From contig NZ_FMBW01000043.1 in NCBI RefSeq assembly GCF_900091725.1, positions 248,001 through 312,000 of the forward strand: a stretch of 64,000 bases of DNA, written 5' to 3'. The DNA is from Streptomyces sp. DvalAA-43. GTDB lineage: Bacteria > Actinomycetota > Actinomycetes > Streptomycetales > Streptomycetaceae. The position numbers and the translations under genes were made by a program. The notes beneath the pieces were generated by a model that had not been told where the DNA came from, made no database searches, and was given only the letters and a program-made list of their open reading frames with translations. Every line of letters starts with the position of its first letter. Positions within the stretch are counted from its first letter, which is position 1. Shown piece by piece: positions 24,602 through 33,145 of the stretch.

Positions 24602-25722
24602 CGGTTGGCTCCCAGCATGGTCAGCGGGTCGGCTCGGGTGACCCGGCGCAGGGTCAGGGCGGTGCCCGCGAGGCCGACGGCCGCGACAGTGCACATGGTG
24701 GCGGCGAGGGTGGCGGCGGGCAGGCTGAACGGCACCTGTTCACCGACCAGCAGCCCGACCGCTCCGGCGAGCACGGCGCCCGCCGCGGTGCCGAGGACGA
24801 CGACCAGGGCCGCCTGGAGCACGGTGTGCGCGAGCAGCCGCCGACGGGAGGCGCCGAGCGCCCGGAGCAGGGCGAGTTCGGGCTGCCGCTGCACGGTCCA
24901 CACGGAGAAGAAGGCGCCGACCACGAGCGGGGCGATCAGGTAGAGGAACACCTGGATCGAGGTCATGGTGACGCGTTCGCCGGTGTAGCCGGGGGCCGCC
25001 TCGTACGCCTTCTCCTTGGTGAGGGTGGTGGTGGAGTGACGCGCGTCGAGGGTGGCGGCCGGGGTCCCGGCCGGTGGGGTGCGCAGGGCCAGGGCGCTGA
25101 ACTGGTCGGGGATCACGGCGGTCGCGGACGCCGGGGCGCCGGGGGTGCTGAAGCGGATGCGCTGCCAGGTCTTCAGCGGGACGTAGGCGACGGGCACATG
25201 GCCGTAGCTGGAGCGCTCGGTCAGCCCGATGACGCGCAGCGCGATGCCGAGCCGGTCGATGACCAGGGTGTCGCCGACGCGTACGCCCTCGTCGGCGAGC
25301 TTGGCGGACAGCACGACGCTGTCCGGAGCCGCGTCGGCGAGGCCCTTGCCCTCGGTGACCGAGGGGGCGAGGAAGGAGCGTGGCTCGACACCGAAGGCGG
25401 CGAGATCGACCTCGGCGCCGCGGTCCGTGGTGCCGCGGGCGATGGAGACGCCCAGCGGGGTCGTGTCGGTGTCCGCGTCCGCGCGCCAGGCGGCGGCCGC
25501 CTTCTCGTCGAGGAGGCTGCGGGCGAACTGGTCGGACCGGGCATCCGAGGAGAAGACCAGCTGCGCGGCCGGCAGGCGGCGCAGCGCGGAGATGGTGTCG
25601 TCGCCCAGGCCGGTGGTGAAGCCGGAGATGATGCCGACGAGTGCGGCGACGAGCACCACGACGGACCCCATGAGCAGGAAGCGCCCTCGGGCGGCGCGCA
25701 GCTCCAGCAGAGCGAGGAACAC
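24598..25722 (-). CDS. FtsX/MacB-type ABC permease
   Basis: 374 residues from GTG 25722 with GAAGGG upstream. One TM helix near the N-terminus (about 17-40), a ~220-residue extracellular MacB-like domain, then three C-terminal helices with the FtsX motif region QPELALLRALGASRRRLL. Works with the ATPase encoded immediately downstream, probably in export or in sensing of an antimicrobial or lipid. The long upstream frame to 25797 would overlap the regulatory region and is not used. Confidence 0.85.
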   Translation of the reverse strand: MFLALLELRAARGRFLLMGSVVVLVAALVGIISGFTTGLGDDTISALRRLPAAQLVFSSDARSDQFARSLLDEKAAAAWRADADTDTTPLGVSIARGTTDRGAEVDLAAFGVEPRSFLAPSVTEGKGLADAAPDSVVLSAKLADEGVRVGDTLVIDRLGIALRVIGLTERSSYGHVPVAYVPLKTWQRIRFSTPGAPASATAVIPDQFSALALRTPPAGTPAATLDARHSTTTLTKEKAYEAAPGYTGERVTMTSIQVFLYLIAPLVVGAFFSVWTVQRQPELALLRALGASRRRLLAHTVLQAALVVVLGTAAGAVLAGAVGLLVGEQVPFSLPAATLAATMCTVAAVGLAGTALTLRRVTRADPLTMLGANR

Positions 25723-25750
25723 GGCGGTTCCCTTCGATGGATCGATGTTA

Positions 25751-25798
25751 GGGACGGTGTGTCGCCAAGATAGATGATGGGGACGCCGCGTCGCCAAG
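25751..25798. promoter_or_regulatory. Direct repeats between the ABC exporter and tetR, putative TetR operators
   Basis: GGGACGGTGTGTCGCCAAG at 25751-25769 and GGGACGCCGCGTCGCCAAG at 25780-25798 match at 16 of 19 positions with a 29-base period, in the 115-base divergent gap. Confidence 0.5.
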
Positions 25799-25837
25799 TG
25801 GGGCTCGGCAGTGCACCGGGGCTTCTAGACTGGGCCG

Positions 25838-26428
25838 GTGCCCAGGATCAGAGCCGCCACGGTCGCCGAGCACCATGCCCAGCAGCGACTGGCCCTGGTG
25901 CGGGCGGCGCGTGAGCTGCTGGAGGGCGGCGACGCCGAGGCCGTGACCTTCACCGCGGTCGCCAGAGCCACCGGCCTGGCCCGCAACAGCGTGTACAAGT
26001 ACTTCCCCGGCCGCCCCGAGCTGCTCGCCGCGGTCGTCGAGGACGCGATGCCCCGCTGGACGGACGCCATCCGGGCCGGGATGGCGGCGGCCGGTACGCC
26101 CGAGGAGAAGATCGCCGCCTATGTGTCGTCCCAGCTGGAGCTGGTGCGCGGCGGGGAGCACCGGATCGCCCAGGCACTGGCGGGGGTGCGGGACGCGACG
26201 GTGGTGCGGGAGAGCGCGGCACGGGTCCACCGGGAACTGCTCACCCCGCTGATCGGCGCGCTGACGGAGCTGGGCGAGGAGGACCCGCGACGCACGGCGC
26301 TGCTCCTTCAGGGAATCGTCAACGCGGCCACGACGGCGATCGAGAACGGCGACGACCCCGCGGCGGTGACGGACCGGGCGGTACGGATGGCCGTCACCGC
26401 GATCACCGGGACGACGCCGGGGCGGTGA
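25838..26428 (+). CDS. TetR-family transcriptional regulator
   Basis: 196 residues from GTG 25838. Helix-turn-helix at about 29-55 (VTFTAVARATGLARNSVYKYFPGRPELL), followed by a helical ligand-binding domain of usual length. Divergent from the ABC exporter pair and separated by a 115-base region with paired direct repeats, so it is most likely their local repressor. Ligand unknown. No ribosome binding site is evident before the GTG. Confidence 0.87.
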   Translation: MPRIRAATVAEHHAQQRLALVRAARELLEGGDAEAVTFTAVARATGLARNSVYKYFPGRPELLAAVVEDAMPRWTDAIRAGMAAAGTPEEKIAAYVSSQLELVRGGEHRIAQALAGVRDATVVRESAARVHRELLTPLIGALTELGEEDPRRTALLLQGIVNAATTAIENGDDPAAVTDRAVRMAVTAITGTTPGR

Positions 26429-26493
26429 GGGAAGGAGTATCCGCCCCTCCCCTTCCCGTCCTCCTCCTCCGCTGCGAGGCGTCCGCCGCCCGG

Positions 26494-27192
26494 CTACCGG
26501 ACCGGTGACGGTTCGAGGCGGGTGCGGATGCCGTCGAAGTGGGTGCGCATGGCGCGCACCGCGCGTGCGCCGTCGGCCGCCGCGACCGCCTCGACGATCT
26601 CGCGGTGCTGGGCACAGGTGGCCAGCGGGTCCTGATGGCCGTCGTCGAGATCCTCGCGCACCCGGTCCATGGCCGCCCAGAACGCGTCGAGCACCTCGCT
26701 GAGCAGGTGGTTGTCGAGCGAGGCGTAGAGCGCGAGGTGGAAGGCGCGGTCGGTGGAGCGCGCCACCCGGCCGCCCTCGCGGGCCTCGGCGTCCATCGTC
26801 GCGACGAGACCGCGCAGCACGCCGAGGTCCTCCTCGGGAATACCGGCCGTGACGGCGCCGACCAGCCCCGCCTCCAGCGCCTCCCGCACCTTCATCAGCT
26901 CGAGGAGGCCCGGCTCCCCCTGCCGGTGGCGGACCGCGGCCCGGAAGGCGAGCCCCTCGGCGAAGGGCGACAGGGAGAGCGAGCCGACGAAGGTGCCGAA
27001 GCCACGGCGGATCTCCACGACATTGACGGCCTGGAGCGCCTTGAGGGCTTCGCGCACCGACACCCGGCCGGCCTCGAAGAGCTCCATCAACTCGGCCTCG
27101 GTGGGCAGCGCGTCACCGGGGCCGAGTCTGCGTTCCAGGATCAGCTCCTTGAGCCGGCGCTCTATGTCCTGAGCCATGGTGGGGCGCGCCAC
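26494..27192 (-). CDS. nanR: FadR-subfamily GntR regulator (copy 2), probable NanR
   Basis: 232 residues from GTG 27192, chosen for GGGAGG 6-7 bases upstream; the ATG at 27177 is alternative. Winged helix at about 10-80 (PTEAELMELFEAGRVSVREALKALQ, wing RRGFGTFVG). FCD domain from about 95 (LMKVREALEAGLVG, STDRAFHLALYASL, AQHREIVEAV). It faces the nanA2-nanK-nanE-nanT operon across 152 bases that hold a promoter and the shared operator core. Its recognition helix (RVSVREALK) resembles copy 1 (RSSVREAVK), consistent with recognition of the same DNA motif. Gene symbol by context, not proof. Confidence 0.85.
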   Translation of the reverse strand: MARPTMAQDIERRLKELILERRLGPGDALPTEAELMELFEAGRVSVREALKALQAVNVVEIRRGFGTFVGSLSLSPFAEGLAFRAAVRHRQGEPGLLELMKVREALEAGLVGAVTAGIPEEDLGVLRGLVATMDAEAREGGRVARSTDRAFHLALYASLDNHLLSEVLDAFWAAMDRVREDLDDGHQDPLATCAQHREIVEAVAAADGARAVRAMRTHFDGIRTRLEPSPVR

Positions 27193-27219
27193 AACATCCT
27201 CCCGGGGTGCGATTGCCCC

Positions 27220-27277
27220 TTGACCGGTCGCAGGAGCATCTGTTTAAGGTGAGCCAGACATAGGACATCTTACGTCT
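27220..27277 (+). promoter_or_regulatory. Promoter and operator of nanA2-nanK-nanE-nanT
   Basis: TTGACC (27220-27225), 17-base spacer, TTTAAG (27243-27248). Fourteen bases further lies AGGACATCTTACGTCT (27262-27277), one base different from the secretome-operon site. Confidence 0.65.
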
Positions 27278-27344
27278 CACGTCACGATCCGTGCAGCTGC
27301 CTCGGGCCACGGATCGGTGCATCGACCGAGCTGGAGCCCTCACC

Positions 27345-28304
27345 ATGTCCCTGACCTCACCGCTGCACGGCGTCGTCCCGCCGGTCTGCACCCCGCTCGA
27401 CTCCCGGGGGGAGGTCGACACCGCGTCCCTCGCCCGGCTCGTCGAGCACCTCATCGGCGGCGGTGTGCACGGGCTGTTCGCGCTCGGCTCCACCAGCGAG
27501 GTCGCGTACCTCACCGACGAGCAGCGCGCCACTGCCCTGGCGACCGTGGTCGACGCGACCGACGGCAGGGTTCCGGTGCTCGCCGGTGTCATCGACACCA
27601 CCACCGCCCGGGTCGTCGAGCACGCCCGCTCCGCCGCCGAGCTGGGTGCGGACGCCCTGGTCGCGACGGCGCCGTTCTACACCCGCACCCATGGCAGGGA
27701 GATCGCCCAGCACTTCCGGCGGCTGCACGCGGCGGTCGGCCTGCCGCTGTTCGCGTACGACATCCCGGTCGCCGTACACAGCAAGCTCTCCCCCGCGCTG
27801 GTGCGCGAACTCGCCGAGGACGGCACCCTGGCCGGCCTCAAGGACAGCAGCGGTGACGAGGGCGGGCTGCGCCGCCTGATCGTCGAGCTGGGTGGCCGCG
27901 AGGGCCGCGCGAACGGCCCGGCGCCCCGGTTCAGCATCCTCACCGGCTCCGAACTCACCGTGGACGCCGCCCTGTTGGCCGGGGTGGACGGTGTGGTGCC
28001 GGGCATCGGCAATGTCGACCCGGCCGGTTACGTACGGCTCTACGACGCCGCGCGGGCCGGGAACTGGGAGCTGGCCGCGGCGGAGCAGGAGCGGCTGGTC
28101 GAGCTGTTCGCCATGGTCGACGCCGGTCCGGAGGCGGACATGGGCCGCAGCTCCTCGGCGCTCGGCTCCTTCAAGGCGGCGCTCCAGCTGCTCGGCGTCA
28201 TCGCCTGCGGCGACACGGCCTTCCCGCAGATCCGGCTGAGCGCCGAGTCCGTCGCCGTGGTCGCGCAGCGCCTGCGCGCCGCCGGTCTGCCGCCGGTCCG
28301 ATGA
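27345..28304 (+). CDS. nanA: N-acetylneuraminate lyase-like aldolase (copy 2)
   Basis: 319 residues from ATG 27345 with GGAG 8 bases upstream. DHDPS/NAL TIM barrel: GSTSE at 48-52 (the family's usual G is Ser here), Tyr138 in AYDIP and the Schiff-base Lys166 in GLKDSSGD. First gene of an operon with an ROK kinase, NanE and a sialate-type MFS carrier, which makes cleavage of N-acetylneuraminate to ManNAc and pyruvate the best reading. Strongly similar to copy 1, with several identical blocks (APFYTRTH, VHSKL). The stop overlaps the next start in ATGA. Confidence 0.87.
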   Translation: MSLTSPLHGVVPPVCTPLDSRGEVDTASLARLVEHLIGGGVHGLFALGSTSEVAYLTDEQRATALATVVDATDGRVPVLAGVIDTTTARVVEHARSAAELGADALVATAPFYTRTHGREIAQHFRRLHAAVGLPLFAYDIPVAVHSKLSPALVRELAEDGTLAGLKDSSGDEGGLRRLIVELGGREGRANGPAPRFSILTGSELTVDAALLAGVDGVVPGIGNVDPAGYVRLYDAARAGNWELAAAEQERLVELFAMVDAGPEADMGRSSSALGSFKAALQLLGVIACGDTAFPQIRLSAESVAVVAQRLRAAGLPPVR

Positions 28305-29347
28305 CCGGCCACTCCCCGCGGTCCGCCACCGGCCCGACGAGCGACCGCTCCCTGCCATCCGCCGTCAGTCCGACGAGCGACCGCTCCCTGCCGTCCGCCG
28401 CCGCCACCGATGCCGTGGTGATCGGGCTCGACCTCGGCGGCACGAAGATCGCCGCCGCGCTGCTCGGCCCGGACGGCACGGTCCTGGCCCGGCACACCCG
28501 GCCCACCCCGGCCCGGGACGGCGCGGCGGCCGTGCTGGACGCACTCGCCGGGGCGGCCGCGGCCGTCGACCCCGGGCGGCTGGCCACCGCGCTCGGCATC
28601 GCCGCTGCCGGGGTCGTCGACCCCCGCACCGGCATGGTCACCAGCGCCACCGACTCCCTCAGCGGCTGGGCCGGCACCGCCCTGGGCACCGGCCTCGCCG
28701 ACCGCACCGGATACCCGGTGGCCTGCGACAACGACGTACGCGCCACCGCCGGACCGGAACTCGCGGCGCTGATGGCGGACGGCGGACCAGGGCAGCAGTC
28801 GCTGCTCTTCGTGGCGGTCGGCACGGGCGTGGGCGGTGCGATCGCCGTCGACGGACGGATGCTGCACGGCGCGGCCGGTCTCGCCGGACACCTCGGCCAT
28901 CTGCCCAGCCCCGAGGCGGCCGGACTGCCCTGCACCTGCGGCGCCGCCGGACATCTGGAGGTCATCGCCTCCGGGCCCGGCATCGCCGCCCACTACGCCC
29001 GGCTGACCGGCACCCCCGTGGACCGGCTCGAAACCGTCGCCGCCCGCGCCGGGCAGGGCGACGCGGCGGCCGTCCGCGCCATCACCACCGGCGCCGCCGC
29101 CACCGGCCAGGTGCTCGGCGGGCTCGCCAACGCGCTGGGGCCCGACCGGGTCGTCGTCGGCGGCGGCGTACCGCGGATCGGCCCGCTGTACGGGGACGCC
29201 CTGGCCGCCGCCTTCGCCGCGGAACTGATGCCACCGCTGCGCGGGCTCCTGCCCCGGGCACCGCTGTTCGGCGCCGACGCGGCGGTGCTCGGTGCCGCCG
29301 CCCTGACCACCGTCCTTCCCCTCCACCACCCGGGAGTCCTCCGATGA
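28301..29347 (+). CDS. nanK: ROK-family sugar kinase, probable N-acetylmannosamine kinase
   Basis: 348 residues from ATG 28301, translationally coupled to nanA. The ATP-binding DLGGTK is at 44-49, catalytic Asp145 in DNDVRA, GTGVGGAI follows, and there is a zinc-site region. The usual CxCGxxGCxE is here C211-T-C213-G-A-A-G-H218-L-E, so the third Cys is His, with GHLGH upstream. The first 37 residues are an extension containing a duplicated PTSDRSLPSA segment encoded by a 36-bp tandem repeat. The operon predicts ManNAc to ManNAc-6-phosphate. Confidence 0.87.
   Translation: MTGHSPRSATGPTSDRSLPSAVSPTSDRSLPSAAATDAVVIGLDLGGTKIAAALLGPDGTVLARHTRPTPARDGAAAVLDALAGAAAAVDPGRLATALGIAAAGVVDPRTGMVTSATDSLSGWAGTALGTGLADRTGYPVACDNDVRATAGPELAALMADGGPGQQSLLFVAVGTGVGGAIAVDGRMLHGAAGLAGHLGHLPSPEAAGLPCTCGAAGHLEVIASGPGIAAHYARLTGTPVDRLETVAARAGQGDAAAVRAITTGAAATGQVLGGLANALGPDRVVVGGGVPRIGPLYGDALAAAFAAELMPPLRGLLPRAPLFGADAAVLGAAALTTVLPLHHPGVLR
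28334..28405 (+). repeat. 36-bp tandem duplication in the 5' end of nanK
   Basis: Copies start at 28334 and 28370 and agree over their first 23 bases, diverging at the end. They encode the repeated PTSDRSLPSA in the N-terminal extension. Confidence 0.8.
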
Positions 29348-30024
29348 CCGCTCAGGAACTGGCCACCACCCTCCGGGGCAGGCTGATCGTGTCCTGCCAG
29401 GCGCCCCCCGGCGACCCGATGCGGGACACCGGCACCCTGGTCCGGCTCGCCCGCGCGGCGGTCGCCGGGGGCGGCGCCGCGATCCGCGCCAATGAGCCGG
29501 AGGTCGTCGCCGCGATCGTCGAGGCCGTGGACCTGCCGGTCATCGGCCTGTGGAAGGACGGAGACGTCGGCGTCTACATCACCCCGACCGTCCGGCACGC
29601 CCTGGCGATCGTGGCGGCCGGTGCCGATGTCGTCGCCGCCGACGCCACCGACCGGCCGCGCCCCGACGGCTCCACCTTCGCCGAGCTGGTCGCGGCGGTG
29701 CACGGGGCCGGCGCGCTGGTGATGGCCGATGTGGCCACGCTCGCCGAGGGCGTCGCGGCGGCCGGGCAGGGGGCGGACTTCGTCTCCACCACCCTCTCCG
29801 GCTATGTGCCGGGCACGCCGAAGCAGACCGGCCCCGATCTCGCCCTGGTCGCCGAGCTCGCCGCCGCGATCGACGTCCCGGTGGTCGCCGAAGGCCGTAT
29901 CAACACCCCCGAGGAGGCCGCCGAGGCCGTGGCACGCGGCGCCCACAGCGTCGTCGTCGGCACCGCCATCACCGCGCCCACCGCCCTGACCGCCCGCTTC
30001 GTGGCGGGCATCGCCCGGCCCTGA
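29344..30024 (+). CDS. nanE: Putative N-acetylmannosamine-6-phosphate 2-epimerase
   Basis: 226 residues from ATG 29344, overlapping nanK in ATGA. TIM-barrel epimerase with the NanE blocks: LIVSCQAPPGDP, GAAIRANEP, PVIGLWK (catalytic Lys), VYITPT, DATDRPRP, STTLSGY and PVVAEGRINTP (catalytic Glu), then GAHSVVVGTAIT. Converts ManNAc-6-P to GlcNAc-6-P, which would then enter amino sugar catabolism through NagA and NagB; these are not in this window. Confidence 0.92.
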   Translation: MTAQELATTLRGRLIVSCQAPPGDPMRDTGTLVRLARAAVAGGGAAIRANEPEVVAAIVEAVDLPVIGLWKDGDVGVYITPTVRHALAIVAAGADVVAADATDRPRPDGSTFAELVAAVHGAGALVMADVATLAEGVAAAGQGADFVSTTLSGYVPGTPKQTGPDLALVAELAAAIDVPVVAEGRINTPEEAAEAVARGAHSVVVGTAITAPTALTARFVAGIARP

Positions 30025-30087
30025 CCTTCCCCCACCACGCGGGCCGGCGGCTCGACGACGAGCGCCGTCCCGCATCCTGGAGTCACC

Positions 30088-31557
30088 GTGCAGACCACAT
30101 CACCCGCCGAGCTCCCCTGGTACCGAGAAGTGAGCGGCACCCAGTGGAAGTCGTTCTTCGCCGCCTGGATCGGCTACGTCCTCGACGGCTTCGACTTCGT
30201 GCTGATCACGCTCGTGCTCACCGAGATCAGTGACGACTTCGGGCTGAGCACGGTGCAGGCCGCCAGCCTGATCTCCGGTGCGTTCATCACCCGCTGGCTG
30301 GGCGGTGCGGTGCTCGGCGCCATCGGCGACCGGTACGGCCGCAAGCTCGCCATGGTCCTGAGCATCCTGCTGTACTCGCTGGGCACCTTCGCCTGCGGAT
30401 TCGCCTGGAACTACCAGAGCCTGTTCGCCGCCCGGCTGGCCATCGGCATGGGCATGGCCGGTGAGTACAGCGCCAGCGCCACGTACGTCATGGAGAGCTG
30501 GCCCGCCAGGCTCCGCAGCCGGGCCAGCGGCTTCCTGATCTCCGGGTTCTCGGTCGGTTCGGTGCTCGCCGCGCAGGTCTACGACTGGGTGGTGCCCTCG
30601 CTCGGCTGGCGGTGGATGTTCTACCTCGGCCTGATACCGATCGCCATCGCGCTGTGGATGCGGCGGGCGCTGCCGGAGGCGGAGGAATGGACGGAGAGCG
30701 TCGCGGACAAGGGCGCCAAACCCAATCCGTTCCGGCCGCTGTTCGCGACCCGGGGGCGGGCGGTCGTCAACACGGTCCTGGTCGCGGTGGCCACCGTCGC
30801 GCTCTTCCTGGTCTTCACCCCGGGCGGGGCCGGGATGGTCCCGGTGCTCTCGGTGGCCGCCGGAGTGGCGCTCGCCGCCTTCGCCGTGCAGCTGGGCGGG
30901 AAGCGCGGCTGGGTGCTGTATCTGTCGATGATCGTGACGCTGTTCTTCGCGTTCCTGTACTCGTGGCCGATCCAGGCACTGCTGCCCACCTATCTCAAGA
31001 CCGAGCTCGGCTACTCCGCCGACCAGGTCACCGATGTCCTGTACTTCGCGGGCTTCGGGACCATGGCCGGCTGCTGGACCGCGGGCTTCCTCGGTGACCG
31101 GATCGGGGCGAAGAAGGCGTACGCGCTGACGCTGCTCGCCTCGCTGGCCTTCGTCTACCCGGTCTTCGCCGTGCACGACGATCTGCTGCTGCTCGGCGTC
31201 CTGCTCTTCCTGCTCCAGGCGACCAGCTTCGGCATCTCCGGGCTGCTGCCCCGCTACATCGGCGGGCACTTCCCGACGGCGAGCAGGGGCGCGGCGCTCG
31301 GCTTCACGTACAACGTGGGAGCCCTCGGCGGTGCGGTGGCCCCGGTCCTGGGGGCGCATCTGGCGTCCGGGATGGATCTGGGCCGGGCGCTGGCCGTGCT
31401 GACCTTCGCGGGCACGGTGATCGTGGTGCTGCTGGTCGGGTTCGACGTACCGGCCCGGCTGAACCGGCTGACCGATCCGGATGCCGAGTGGGACCATCTC
31501 GCGGGGCCGCCCGCGGCTGAGCGGGGTGGTGCCCCGGACCCGGCTCCCGCCGGCTGA
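30088..31557 (+). CDS. nanT: Sialate:proton symporter-type MFS carrier
   Basis: 489 residues from GTG 30088, GGAG 8-10 bases upstream. Major facilitator with a DGFDFVLITLVL first helix (the D of helix 1 is typical of metabolite:H+ symporters) and the loop 2-3 motif GAIGDRYGRKLAM; GDRIGAKKAYAL is the equivalent after helix 8. About 14 hydrophobic segments, including a central pair near 230-275, fit the NanT branch, which has 14 rather than 12 helices. Last gene of the nan operon; gives a second sialate uptake route beside the ABC importer. Confidence 0.88.
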   Translation: MQTTSPAELPWYREVSGTQWKSFFAAWIGYVLDGFDFVLITLVLTEISDDFGLSTVQAASLISGAFITRWLGGAVLGAIGDRYGRKLAMVLSILLYSLGTFACGFAWNYQSLFAARLAIGMGMAGEYSASATYVMESWPARLRSRASGFLISGFSVGSVLAAQVYDWVVPSLGWRWMFYLGLIPIAIALWMRRALPEAEEWTESVADKGAKPNPFRPLFATRGRAVVNTVLVAVATVALFLVFTPGGAGMVPVLSVAAGVALAAFAVQLGGKRGWVLYLSMIVTLFFAFLYSWPIQALLPTYLKTELGYSADQVTDVLYFAGFGTMAGCWTAGFLGDRIGAKKAYALTLLASLAFVYPVFAVHDDLLLLGVLLFLLQATSFGISGLLPRYIGGHFPTASRGAALGFTYNVGALGGAVAPVLGAHLASGMDLGRALAVLTFAGTVIVVLLVGFDVPARLNRLTDPDAEWDHLAGPPAAERGGAPDPAPAG

Positions 31558-31601
31558 CCGACGGGAGCCGCGCGGTCGGCCACCCCGGGACGAAAGGCCC
31601 C

Positions 31602-32837
31602 CTACGGGTGGTCCGCGATCCGCTCGAAGACGGCCGCGAGGCCCTGTCCGCCGCCGATGCACATGGTCTCCAGACCGTACCGGGCCTCGCGGCGGTGCAG
31701 CTCGCGGGTCAGCGTGGCGAGGATACGGGCGCCGGTGGCGCCGACCGGGTGGCCGAGGGAGACGCCGGAGCCGTTGACGTTGATGCGCTGCTCGTGGTCC
31801 TTCTCGCCGAGGCCCAACTCGCGTGTGCAGGCGAGCACCTGGGCGGCGAAGGCCTCGTTGAGCTCGATCAGGTCGAGGTCGGCGAGGGTGAGTCCGGCGC
31901 GGTCGAGGGCCGCCCGGGTCGCCGGGACGGGGCCGATGCCCATCGTCGCGGCGGGCACCCCGGCGCGGGCGAAGGAGACCAGCCGGACCAGCGGGGTGAG
32001 GCCGAGGCGTTCGGCGGTGGCCGCACTGGTGACCAGGCAGGCGGCGGCCGCGTCGTTCTGGCCGCTGGCGTTGCCCGCGGTGACGGTCGCCTCCGGGTCG
32101 GACTTCGCCATGACCGGGCGCAGCGAGGCGAGTTGCTCGGCGGTGGTGTCGGGGCGGGGGTGCTCGTCGGCGGTGACGACGGTCTCGCCCTTGCGGGTGC
32201 GTACGGTGACGGGGACGGTCTCCGCGTCGTACCGGCCCTCCTTCGCGGCCTGCCCGGCGCGCTGCTGCGAGCGCAGGGCGAGGGCGTCCTGGTCGGCGCG
32301 GCTGATGCCGTAGGCGCGGCGGAGGTTCTCGGCGGTCTCGATCATGCCGCCCGGCACGGGGTGAGCGACGCCGCCCGCGGTGACCCTTCCCCGGGCCAGC
32401 GAGTCGTGGAGCTGGAGGCCGGGCCCCTTGATGCCCCAGCGGCCGTCGTGCGTGTAGTACGGGGCGGCGCTCATCACGTCGACGCCGCCCGCGATCACGA
32501 CCTCGCTGAAACCGGCCCGGATCTGCATCGCCGCGTCGAGCACGGCCTGGAGGCCGGAGCCGCAGCGGCGGTCGACCTGGGAACCGGTGACGGTCTCGGG
32601 CAGTCCGGCGTCGAGTGCGGCGACCCGGCCGATGGCGGGGGCCTCGGCGGACGGGTAGGAGTGCCCGAGGATCACCTCGTCGACGGCGGCGGGGTCGATT
32701 CCGGTACGGGCCACGAGCTCCGCGACGACGCGTGCGGCGAGTGCGGCCGGCGTCTGCTGCGCGAACACTCCGCCGAACCGGCCGATGGGGGTGCGCAGTG
32801 GTTCGCAGATGACGACATCGAGCTGCTGATCGGGCAC
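31602..32837 (-). CDS. Thiolase (acetyl-CoA acetyltransferase family)
   Basis: 411 residues from GTG 32837 with AAAGG 8 bases upstream; an ATG at 32867 lacks a site. Catalytic Cys92 (VDRRCGSG), the C-terminal GHPVGATG His and CIGGGQG Cys are all in place, with the NEAFA motif between. Either biosynthetic or beta-oxidative. Divergent from a 3-hydroxyacyl-CoA dehydrogenase gene, so a role in fatty or aromatic acid breakdown is likely. Confidence 0.9.
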   Translation of the reverse strand: MPDQQLDVVICEPLRTPIGRFGGVFAQQTPAALAARVVAELVARTGIDPAAVDEVILGHSYPSAEAPAIGRVAALDAGLPETVTGSQVDRRCGSGLQAVLDAAMQIRAGFSEVVIAGGVDVMSAAPYYTHDGRWGIKGPGLQLHDSLARGRVTAGGVAHPVPGGMIETAENLRRAYGISRADQDALALRSQQRAGQAAKEGRYDAETVPVTVRTRKGETVVTADEHPRPDTTAEQLASLRPVMAKSDPEATVTAGNASGQNDAAAACLVTSAATAERLGLTPLVRLVSFARAGVPAATMGIGPVPATRAALDRAGLTLADLDLIELNEAFAAQVLACTRELGLGEKDHEQRINVNGSGVSLGHPVGATGARILATLTRELHRREARYGLETMCIGGGQGLAAVFERIADHP

Positions 32838-33145
32838 GTCGTGGCCTTTCGGGATTCCGGGGTTCATCGTTGGGCCGTCTCGATGTGACCCTAATTCGGC
32901 GGGGGACGGCGATCAATGGCCGCCGACGGGGTGGAGCGGGGCGCGGGTCCGGGGTGCGTCGGCGGGGCCGGTGGCCGGTCCGGCCGAAACCGTACCGCCG
33001 ACGGCCGGGGCCGAACTCCCTTCGCTGCGCGAGGATGTGGACGCGGACCACGTCCTTCTTCGCCGGGACGGGTCCGACGGGCCACCTGTCACAGCCGTCC
33101 GCCCGGACGGATCACATGTCACATCGCGAGAGGACCACAACCGCC
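32838..33145. other. Divergent gap between thiolase and 3-hydroxyacyl-CoA dehydrogenase
   Basis: 308 bases with no credible gene, although long frames cross it. TCACATGTCACA at 33112-33123 repeats the core of the 16-bp inverted repeats at 15876-16018, and GTCCGCCCGGAC just upstream is a small palindrome. Presumably holds promoters in both directions. Confidence 0.5.

Noticed and set aside
30100..33051. 983-codon minus-strand frame
   Set aside because: Shadow of nanT and of the thiolase; no start signal and no domain.
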